Of a stretch of DNA of 10,605 nucleotides, positions 5,587-10,605 are shown piece after piece. A program made the position numbers and the translations under genes. Below the pieces are notes generated by a model, which did no database searches, was not told the origin of the DNA, and saw nothing but the letters and a program-made list of their open reading frames with translations. Every line of letters begins with the position of its first letter. Positions within the stretch are counted from its first letter, which is position 1. The stretch comes from Candidatus Nanopelagicales bacterium (GTDB taxonomy: Bacteria > Actinomycetota > Actinomycetes > S36-B12). Where the stretch lies: contig JALQSY010000047.1 in assembly GCA_023264215.1 (NCBI GenBank), forward strand, positions 1 through 10,605. The letters are read 5' to 3'.

Positions 5587-6759
5587 CTACCCCGATACGG
5601 CTGCCAGGAGTAGCCCGGCCACCACGGCGACGCAGCCGAGGAGCCCGAGCGCGGCGCTCAGACCCAGGAGCCGAGGGAAGTCCCCTCGGCCGACCCGCGC
5701 CAGGACGCAGGCGTGGGCGATCCCGTAGTAGGTAAGGATCAGGCCGGCCGAGAGCGCCAGGGCGAAGCCGATGCCGCCGACGACGACGACCCCGGCGGCG
5801 AGGACGGCGGCGGCGATCTCGGCCCGCCAGGGCACGGCGCGCACGGACACCGCGGCGAACCCACCGGGCGCATCACCGCCGCGACCCATCGCGAAGAGGG
5901 TGCGCCCGATCCCGGCGAGCAGCGACAGCAGTACGGCGCCGGCAGCGATGACCGCGGCGATACGCACGGCGATCGCCAGGCCTGCTCCGCTGACCGACTC
6001 CGCGATGGACTCCAGTGGCGCGGAGGTCAGGACGACGCCCGCCTCCACCGATGCAAGAACCGCAAGACCTAGCGCCGCGTAGACGATGATGATGATCGCG
6101 AAGCTGATGATCATCGCGCGCGGAATCGTGCGCGCGGGATCACGCACCTCCTCGCCGAGCACGGTGATGCGCGCGTAGCCCGCGAAGGCGACGAAGAGGA
6201 TGCCGGCGCCGGCGATGACTCCCCACGCCGAGGACGGGACGGGACCTGCCGCCGCGACACCGGGGCCGGCGACGGCGGTCGTGACGACCAGCGCGCCGAG
6301 GACGACGAGGACGACAGCGATGAGCACCGCGCTCACCCGCATCGACTTCACGATGCCGCGCAGATCCAGTGCCAGAGCGAGGAGGACGGCGACGAGGCCG
6401 ACCAGGCGCTCCTGTCCGGGCCAGGCGTAGGCGCCGATCGTCAGCGCCGCCGCGCCCGCCGACGCCGCCTTGCCCGCCACGAAGGAGTAGCCGGCGACGA
6501 CGCCGGCCGGCCGCGATAGGTAGGCGCGCCCGTAGGCGTACGCGCCCCCGGACTGCGGTAGCGCACGCGCGAGGGCTGCCGTGGACGTCGCGTTGAGGGC
6601 CGCGACGCATGCCGCGAGGAGCAGCGACACCAGGAGTGCGCCGCCGGCCAGGCCGATCGCGGGAGTCCAGGCGGCGAAGACCCCCGTCCCGAGCATCGCG
6701 CCGACGCCGACGACCGCGGCTCCCCCGACGCCGAGGACGCGACGCAGTTCGGCAGCCAC
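5587..6759 (-). CDS. APC-family amino acid permease
   Basis: A 390-residue very hydrophobic protein, about 11-12 membrane helices by eye. Helix 1 carries the broken-helix motif GAMLGTGVF (20-28), the substrate and ion site region of amino acid-polyamine-organocation (APC) transporters. QSGGAYAYGRAYL (about 69-81) and the helix-5/6 region GYARITVLGEEVRDPARTIPRAMI (about 219-242) are also typical of APC permeases. It is shorter than most APC members (400-500), mainly through short termini, with no sign of truncation. GTG 6759 lies 3 nt after the asparaginase stop, so the two are cotranscribed and probably translationally coupled. Uptake of asparagine or a related amino acid is inferred from this pairing; the sequence does not fix the substrate. 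Confidence 0.9.
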   Translation of the reverse strand: MAAELRRVLGVGGAAVVGVGAMLGTGVFAAWTPAIGLAGGALLVSLLLAACVAALNATSTAALARALPQSGGAYAYGRAYLSRPAGVVAGYSFVAGKAASAGAAALTIGAYAWPGQERLVGLVAVLLALALDLRGIVKSMRVSAVLIAVVLVVLGALVVTTAVAGPGVAAAGPVPSSAWGVIAGAGILFVAFAGYARITVLGEEVRDPARTIPRAMIISFAIIIIVYAALGLAVLASVEAGVVLTSAPLESIAESVSGAGLAIAVRIAAVIAAGAVLLSLLAGIGRTLFAMGRGGDAPGGFAAVSVRAVPWRAEIAAAVLAAGVVVVGGIGFALALSAGLILTYYGIAHACVLARVGRGDFPRLLGLSAALGLLGCVAVVAGLLLAAVSG

Positions 6760-6762
6760 GGC

Positions 6763-7701
6763 CTAGCCCAACGCCGGGATGATCTCGCCGGCAGGACGTC
6801 CGCCGCCGAGGAGGACCTGCCGCGACTGCGCGTCCACGACGTCGTTGTCGATCCCGATGGCCTTGAGGATCCCGGCCATGGCGACCGGTCGGGCCCGTCC
6901 GCCGCCGTCCTCGATCTTCAGCGCGACGGATCGGCCGTCGGGCAGCACGACGAGATACACCGCCTCGGCTCCCTCCTTGACCAGCGAGCCGGGCAGGGAG
7001 CGTTGCAGGGCCGCCGCATCGCGCGTGGTGCCTGCCACGTAGTCGGGGTGCTCGCGCATCGCGCGCGCTACGCGCGACGCCGGCTCGTCCTGCGCGGACG
7101 CGACCGCTGCACCCATGCGCGCGAGGCCGAGGACCGTCAGGCCGATCAGCGGGGCCCCGCATCCATCGACGGCGCTGGCCCAGGGCTGCTCCCCTGCGCG
7201 CTGGGCGATCTCATCGGCGATGGCGCGCTGCAGGGGGTGGTCGGGGGCGGTGTAGTCGGCGATCGGCCAGTCGTTCACGACGCAGGTCAGCAGCATCGCC
7301 GCGTGCTTGCCGGAGCAATTCATGGAGGTCGAGGTTGCGACGCCACCCGCGAGCTGCACGGCGAGACGCACGGATTCGTCGAGCGGCAGCTCCGGCGGGG
7401 TGAGGAGTGCGGACTCGTCGAGACCGGCGATCTCCAGGATGCGATGCACGCCCTCGACGTGGAAGTCCTCGCCGCTGTGGGAGGCGGCCGCCAGGGCGAG
7501 CAGTTCGCCCTCCAGCGGCAGGTCGGCTCGCACCATGCCGGCCGCCTGGGCGGGCTTGTTGGCCGAGCGCGGCAGGATGCGCGCGTGCGGATCGCCCCAG
7601 GCGCGCTCGACCTCGCCCTCCGGTCCCAGGACGATCGCATGGCCGCGGTGCACGCCCTCGAGCACGCCGCCGCGGCGTACCTCGACCAGGACCTCGCTCA
7701 C
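6763..7701 (-). CDS. PF06089-type L-asparaginase (Rhizobium etli AnsA class)
   Basis: A 312-residue cytosolic amidohydrolase of the Asparaginase_II family, unrelated to E. coli AnsA/AnsB. It is predicted to convert L-asparagine to aspartate and ammonia. Family motifs in order: LPRSANKPAQAAGM (S46 and K49, the Ser-x-x-Lys pair), AASHSGEDFH (S74/S76), MNCSGKHAAML (C129 and K132) and DGCGAP (C181). In the solved R. etli enzymes the equivalent Cys, Lys and Cys hold a zinc ion and the two Ser-Lys pairs form the active site, and all of these appear present. GTG 7701 is preceded by AGGA at 7709-7712. It is first gene of a two-gene unit with the APC permease and divergent from dtd across a 54-nt gap. 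Substrate specificity is a family inference. Confidence 0.9.
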   Translation of the reverse strand: MSEVLVEVRRGGVLEGVHRGHAIVLGPEGEVERAWGDPHARILPRSANKPAQAAGMVRADLPLEGELLALAAASHSGEDFHVEGVHRILEIAGLDESALLTPPELPLDESVRLAVQLAGGVATSTSMNCSGKHAAMLLTCVVNDWPIADYTAPDHPLQRAIADEIAQRAGEQPWASAVDGCGAPLIGLTVLGLARMGAAVASAQDEPASRVARAMREHPDYVAGTTRDAAALQRSLPGSLVKEGAEAVYLVVLPDGRSVALKIEDGGGRARPVAMAGILKAIGIDNDVVDAQSRQVLLGGGRPAGEIIPALG

Positions 7702-7743
7702 GCGCGCATCCTGTCAGGTGCCGCGTGCGGATGAGCAACGCGT

Positions 7744-7749
7744 TACCGT
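7744..7749 (+). promoter_or_regulatory. Putative -10 box of a leaderless dtd transcript
   Basis: TACCGT fits the actinobacterial -10 pattern TANNNT. Six bases separate it from ATG 7756, so transcription would begin at or next to the A of the start codon. No Shine-Dalgarno sequence precedes the ATG, which agrees with a leaderless message. I see no -35 match at the right distance. Confidence 0.45.
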
Positions 7750-7755
7750 GCGTTC

Positions 7756-8223
7756 ATGCGAGCGGTCGTGCAGCGTGTCGACGGCGCGGATGTCGCGGTC
7801 GCGGGTGATGAGGTCGGCCGGATCGACGGTCCGGGCCTGCTCGTCCTGGTCGGCGTCACGCACGCCGACGACGAGGCCATCGCGCGTCGACTCGCCCAGA
7901 AGGTCTACGACCTGCGCATCTTCGACGCGTCGCGATTCGACGCCTGCACCGTGCCCGGGGGCGCCAGGGAGGTGTCCGCGTCGGACCTGGGGCTGCCGGT
8001 GCTCGTCGTCTCGCAGTTCACGCTCTACGCCGACACTCGCAAGGGCCGCCGCCCGACCTGGGACGCGGCGGCGCCCGGGGACGTGGCCGAGCCGCTGGTG
8101 GCGGTCGTCGCGGACGAGTTCCGGGCGCGCGGTGCGACGGTCGCGACCGGTCGGTTCGGCGCGGACATGCGCGTAGGCCTGGTCAACGACGGACCGGTGA
8201 CCGTCATCATCGACGTCGACTGA
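7756..8223 (+). CDS. dtd: D-aminoacyl-tRNA deacylase (DTD)
   Basis: A homodimeric proofreading enzyme that removes D-amino acids (and glycine from tRNA(Ala)) from tRNA. It has 155 residues, slightly longer than the usual 145-150, with the extra length around residues 57-78 (after LRIFD). It begins MRAVVQRV, the standard N-terminus. The active-site signatures are [15 protein letters not shown] (86-100) and the Gly-cisPro motif G146-P147 in VNDGPVT, which enforces rejection of L-amino acids. ATG 7756 lacks a ribosome binding site and sits 6 nt after a -10-like box. It stands alone on the + strand, divergent from the asparaginase and convergent with the YgfZ-like gene. With alaX it gives the window two trans-editing factors that act on mischarged tRNA. 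Confidence 0.96.
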   Translation: MRAVVQRVDGADVAVAGDEVGRIDGPGLLVLVGVTHADDEAIARRLAQKVYDLRIFDASRFDACTVPGGAREVSASDLGLPVLVVSQFTLYADTRKGRRPTWDAAAPGDVAEPLVAVVADEFRARGATVATGRFGADMRVGLVNDGPVTVIIDVD

Positions 8224-8226
8224 GTT

Positions 8227-8290
8227 CGTTGAGTGGCGAGTTATCCCACCCGGCACGCCGTGAACCTACGCGATAAGTCGCCACTCAACG
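8227..8290. repeat. Large imperfect inverted repeat between convergent genes
   Basis: CGTTGAGTGGCGAGTTATC (8227-8245) is complementary to GATAAGTCGCCACTCAACG (8272-8290) over 19 bp with a single mismatch. The 26-nt loop contains its own small stem CGGC/GCCG (8251-8260). The element occupies nearly all of the 75-nt gap between the dtd stop (8223) and the YgfZ-like stop (8299) and is richer in A/T than its surroundings. It could serve as a bidirectional terminator, or be one copy of a dispersed REP-like palindrome. There is no coding sequence in it. Confidence 0.85.
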
Positions 8291-8298
8291 CCGTGGGA

Positions 8299-9351
8299 CT
8301 AGCGGACGAAGATCACCGGCTCCTGGGCGGCGACGAGGTCACCGTGCTCCGAGCGAACGACGAGCTCGGCCGCAGGATCGACCGAGCGCTTGACGACGGC
8401 CGTCGCAATCGGTCCGAGCTCGAAGTGCCGGGCCGCGGAGCCGATCCAGCCGATCTCGCGCTCCCCGAGGACCACCGCGTCGCCGTGCGCCGGCAGGGCC
8501 TCGGCGCTGCCATCGAGGTGGAGCAGGACCAGTCGCCGGGGCGGGGCCCCGAGGTTGTGCACGCGCGCGACCGCTTCCTGACCGCGGTAGCAGCCCTTCG
8601 CCAGGTGCACCGCGGGCCCGACCCAGCCCACCTCGTGCGGCAGCGTCCGGTGATCGGTCTCGAAGCCCAGCCGCGGAGCGGCCGCGGCCACGCGCAGCGC
8701 CTCGAGCGCCCAGGTGCCGGCGGGCTCGTCCCCGAGCGCGGCGACGAGGTCCTGCCTCGGCACGATGACCTCGCGCCCGACGAGCACATCCGGTCGGTGG
8801 TCGAGGTACTTCGAGGCGTCGCCGCCGCGGTCGCTGCCGGCATCGGTCGCACCGACTCCGGCGACGTCGGCGGACACGAGCCAGGTCGGATGGTCGGCGT
8901 GAGGCTCGCGGACCGGCTCCCAGACCACGGCCCAGTCCGCCGAGACGTCGGCGACATCGACACGCAGCATGAAGCGCATCGAGTCGAGGTAGGCGACCAG
9001 GTCGGCGGCCGTCCCCGGTTCGACCGTGATCCACGTCGTGGTGCCGTCGTCGACCATGTGGAGCTCGTGCTCGACGTGACCGTGCGGACTGAGGATGAGC
9101 GCGGTCGTGGAGTTCCCCGGAGCCAGGTGCTCCAGGTGCTGCGTCGTCAGGCTGTGCAGCCAGGTGAGGCGGTCGGGTCCGCTCACCTGGACCACCTCGC
9201 GATGGGACAGGTCGACCGCTCCGCGGCCGGCGGCCAGTCGGCGCTGCTCGGAGTGCGGGTCGCCGTAGTGCCACGGGACGCCGGAGTCGACCGACCCCTC
9301 CGGTGCGGGGCAGGCCCCGGGCAGCCCAAGGGCCGGGCTCGCTTCGCTCAC
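8299..9351 (-). CDS. ygfZ: YgfZ/GcvT-like folate-binding protein
   Basis: A 350-residue relative of the glycine-cleavage T-protein. YgfZ proteins bind tetrahydrofolate and help maintain iron-sulfur enzymes such as MiaB. The diagnostic motif K-G-C-Y-x-G-Q-E is present as KGCYRGQE (252-259) with the key cysteine C254. N-terminal features are GAVDLSHREVVQVSGPDRLTWLHSLTTQ, the GcvT-like folate fold entry. The C-terminal barrel (about 270-350) carries a GWIGSAARHFELGPIA stretch. The frame is open to 9759 but the upstream part overlaps the Fur-family gene in another frame; GTG 9351 (VSEASPALG) is the first sensible start, though a start nearer GAVDLS is possible. It lies 13 nt after the Fur-family stop. 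Its place with a Fur-type regulator and a heme protein fits an Fe-S/metal theme. Confidence 0.9.
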   Translation of the reverse strand: MSEASPALGLPGACPAPEGSVDSGVPWHYGDPHSEQRRLAAGRGAVDLSHREVVQVSGPDRLTWLHSLTTQHLEHLAPGNSTTALILSPHGHVEHELHMVDDGTTTWITVEPGTAADLVAYLDSMRFMLRVDVADVSADWAVVWEPVREPHADHPTWLVSADVAGVGATDAGSDRGGDASKYLDHRPDVLVGREVIVPRQDLVAALGDEPAGTWALEALRVAAAAPRLGFETDHRTLPHEVGWVGPAVHLAKGCYRGQEAVARVHNLGAPPRRLVLLHLDGSAEALPAHGDAVVLGEREIGWIGSAARHFELGPIATAVVKRSVDPAAELVVRSEHGDLVAAQEPVIFVR

Positions 9352-9364
9352 GTCTGCCCCAACG

Positions 9365-9811
9365 TCATGATCCGCTCGCGCGTTCCCGGCACGTGCGGCA
9401 CACGCCGTGGATGGCCATGTGGCCCACGTCCGTGACGAATCCCCGCTCGCGCTCGAGGTCGTCGAGGAAGTCACGCGCCAGACCGGCGGGGATCGAGTCG
9501 ATGCCCTCGCACTGGCGACAGACGAGGTGGATGTGGAGATCGTCATCGACGGAGTGGTACGTCGGAGATCCGTGCCCCAGGTGCGCGTGGGTGACGAGCC
9601 CGACGCCCTCGAGTACCTCGAGCGTGCGGTACACGGTGGACAGGTTGACCCGCGGGGACTCGACCTGCACCCGCACCAGGATCTCCTCGGGCGTGGCGTG
9701 CCCGAGGTCGTTGACGGCGGTGAGGACGAGGGTGCGCTGCGGGGTGACCCGATAGCCATGGGCGTGCAGCCGGTCGTCCCAGCCCGGCACGGGTGGCTTC
9801 GAGTCCGACAC
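9365..9811 (-). CDS. Fur-family metalloregulator
   Basis: A 148-residue DNA-binding repressor. The N-terminal winged helix runs to about residue 85, with RLHAHGYRVTPQRTLVLTAV and the recognition segment NLSTVYRTLEVLEGVGLV (56-73). The C-terminal dimer domain has the structural zinc site C98-x2-C101 and C138-x2-C141. Metal-sensing candidates are H75, H77, H80, H86, H93, H95, H131 and H135. This Cys4, His-rich set fits Fur/Zur/PerR types and does not decide which metal is sensed; Zur or Fur are my first guesses. GTG 9811 begins 2 nt after the nitrobindin-like stop, without a ribosome binding site, so it is probably coupled. I see no Fur or Zur box (A/T-rich palindrome) in the window, so its targets may lie elsewhere or upstream of the hydrolase. 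Confidence 0.92.
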   Translation of the reverse strand: MSDSKPPVPGWDDRLHAHGYRVTPQRTLVLTAVNDLGHATPEEILVRVQVESPRVNLSTVYRTLEVLEGVGLVTHAHLGHGSPTYHSVDDDLHIHLVCRQCEGIDSIPAGLARDFLDDLERERGFVTDVGHMAIHGVCRTCRERASGS

Positions 9812-9813
9812 GG

Positions 9814-10332
9814 CTACTCGGCCGGGCGCAGTCGCGCGGAGAGGTGGTTGGTCATCGCCTCGCCCATCGCGGCCATGTCGAAGGTCCACAGCAGCTCTGC
9901 GTTGACCAGGCCGTAGAGGCGCTCTCCGGCGGTGTAGGGCTTGGCGCTCGGCGAGGCGCTGATGACATCGGTGCGCAGCACCGCGCGGGCGCCGGTGATC
10001 TGCGCGTCCTCGATGCCGAGCACCTCGTGGGTGCCGAGCCAGAGCTCGGAGTAGCCGGTGGGATGCGCCAGCATCACCTCGACCTGGCCGTCCGGCTGCG
10101 GACGCCAGAAGCCGGACTCCGTCGCGAGCGGGCGCACCTTCTCGCCGTCGTCGTCGAGCAGCCAGCTGCGGGAGGCGTACATGAGGAACGGGCGTCCGTC
10201 CGTGGTGAAGGACACCTCCTGGCCGAAGCGGAAGTCCTCGATCGTGGGGTACTGGCCGAGCCCGACGCCGGCCCACCGGCCGATCAGCCACGAGAGCGGG
10301 ACGAGTTCCTCGGGGAGGTCGGAGACGCCCAT
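9814..10332 (-). CDS. Nitrobindin-like heme beta-barrel protein
   Basis: A 172-residue protein of the FABP-like/THAP4 C-terminal family, as Rv0813c. Members form a ten-strand barrel that binds ferric heme; some bind NO and isomerise peroxynitrite to nitrate. Seen: the family motif G-x-W-x-G-x-G-x-G-x-Y-P-T-I (G18 to I31), ELWLGTHEVLGIED in the middle, and TNHLSARL near the C-terminus, where H163 matches the proximal heme ligand. ATG 10332 gives the normal N-terminus MGVSDLPEEL. The frame is open to 10389 but that part overlaps the upstream small gene. It is 8 nt after the small gene and 2 nt before the Fur-family GTG. Heme binding and detoxification are family inference. Confidence 0.9.
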   Translation of the reverse strand: MGVSDLPEELVPLSWLIGRWAGVGLGQYPTIEDFRFGQEVSFTTDGRPFLMYASRSWLLDDDGEKVRPLATESGFWRPQPDGQVEVMLAHPTGYSELWLGTHEVLGIEDAQITGARAVLRTDVISASPSAKPYTAGERLYGLVNAELLWTFDMAAMGEAMTNHLSARLRPAE

Positions 10333-10340
10333 GGGCGGGC

Positions 10341-10442
10341 CTAGCCCTGGCCCTTGAAGAGCTTGTAGACGACGTAGCCCGAGAACCACGTGATGAACAG
10401 GATCGCGAGGACAAGGAGTCCTGTGTAGACGATCTCGAGCAT
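10341..10442 (-). CDS. 33-residue single-helix membrane protein
   Basis: A short gene not likely to be found by length filters. ATG 10442 to TAG 10341-10343 encodes 33 residues: MLEIVYTG, then a hydrophobic run LLVLAILFITWF (8-20), then SGYVVYKLFKGQG with a basic end. It would be one transmembrane helix with a cytosolic Lys-containing tail. It fits exactly between the hydrolase stop (9 nt before) and the nitrobindin-like start (8 nt after), with no overlap, which is what a real gene in this tight operon would do. A TANNNT box lies 6 nt before the ATG. I believe similar short proteins sit beside nitrobindin genes in related actinobacteria, but I cannot verify it. Function unknown. Confidence 0.7.
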   Translation of the reverse strand: MLEIVYTGLLVLAILFITWFSGYVVYKLFKGQG

Positions 10443-10448
10443 GCGGTC

Positions 10449-10454
10449 AGCCTA
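10449..10454 (-). promoter_or_regulatory. Putative -10 box for a leaderless start of the 33-residue gene
   Basis: TAGGCT on the - strand fits TANNNT and is 6 nt before ATG 10442, the same spacing as at dtd. Its first three bases are the stop codon of the upstream hydrolase. Because the genes are so close, cotranscription from further upstream is equally possible. Confidence 0.35.
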
Positions 10455-10605
10455 CCCCCGCAGTGCCCACGCGCCGATGCGGCGCACGAGGTCGACCTCG
10501 ATGGCTCCCTCCGCGTGCCCGAAGCCCGGCTCGATCCACAGATCGGCCCCCGGTGCCGCGTCGTGCAGGGCCCGCGGATGGTCGAGGGGGAAGAAGCCGT
10601 CCGCA
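10452..10605 (-). CDS. Alpha/beta hydrolase C-terminus (partial)
   Basis: The frame enters from the right edge and ends at TAG 10452-10454, giving 50 residues. The segment ADGFFPLDHPRALHDAAP followed by LWIEPGFGHAEGA is the end of an alpha/beta hydrolase: the strand that normally carries the acid region (D or E before the HP helix) and the catalytic histidine in GFGHAEG. The nucleophile region is outside the window, so substrate and subfamily (esterase, dienelactone-type or other) cannot be told. It is the upstream neighbour of the small membrane protein gene in the same orientation, 9 nt apart. Confidence 0.8.
   Translation of the reverse strand, partial: ADGFFPLDHPRALHDAAPGADLWIEPGFGHAEGAIEVDLVRRIGAWALRG

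Noticed and set aside
8233..9435. 400-codon + strand frame opposite the YgfZ-like gene
   Set aside because: It starts inside the inverted repeat, is opposite a gene with the diagnostic KGCYRGQE motif, and has an antisense-like composition.
9352..9759. Upstream extension of the YgfZ-like gene (486 residues in total)
   Set aside because: The extension is Ser/Thr/Arg-rich and overlaps the Fur-family gene in another frame; the homologous N-terminus begins after 9351.
1..10605. tRNA, rRNA, CRISPR array, insertion sequence, prophage or defence system
   Set aside because: I looked for cloverleaf-like segments, regular spaced repeats, transposase motifs and restriction/toxin signatures and saw none. 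The only tandem repeats are coding.

Overview
The window is a dense, GC-rich stretch of an actinobacterial chromosome. mshA (first step of mycothiol synthesis) is restricted to Actinobacteria. The run XRE regulator - HbhA-position protein - DUF2516 matches the order of Mycobacterium tuberculosis Rv0474-Rv0476. The mshA-ybjN-gpm order resembles Rv0486-Rv0489. YgfZ and nitrobindin genes also lie near each other in that species (Rv0811c, Rv0813c). Frequent GTG starts, ATGA overlaps and probable leaderless starts fit. My guess is Nocardioidaceae or a relative; this is inference only.

Layout. (1) 1-120: the 3' end of an unidentified + strand gene and a tandem hairpin. (2) 192-4086, + strand: mshA, ybjN-domain gene, gpmA, an AlaX-type tRNA-editing gene and a two-helix membrane protein, tightly packed and probably one operon. 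A sequence matching a SigR/SigH promoter (GGGAAT-N18-GTT) lies just before mshA. (3) 4091-5449, - strand: XRE regulator, a repeat-built HbhA-position protein and DUF2516. A near-perfect operator-like palindrome array precedes the regulator and a 13-bp hairpin separates the last two genes. (4) 5587-7701, - strand: PF06089-type asparaginase followed by an APC permease, spaced by 3 nt. (5) 7756-8223, + strand: dtd, divergent from the asparaginase. (6) 8227-8290: a large imperfect inverted repeat filling the convergent gap. (7) 8299-10605, - strand: alpha/beta hydrolase C-terminus (partial), a 33-residue one-helix protein, nitrobindin-like protein, Fur-family regulator and YgfZ-like folate-binding protein.

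Together the genes are mostly housekeeping, with a redox and quality-control flavour: mycothiol synthesis, heme/Fe-S/metal handling in the last cluster, and two separate trans-editing enzymes (AlaX and DTD) that clear mischarged tRNAs. I see no tRNA, rRNA, CRISPR array, insertion sequence, phage gene or defence system. The most interesting items are the putative SigR-type promoter of mshA, the 11-residue/5-residue repeat architecture of the HbhA-position protein, the helically phased operator of the XRE regulator, the 8227-8290 inverted repeat, and the 33-residue membrane protein.
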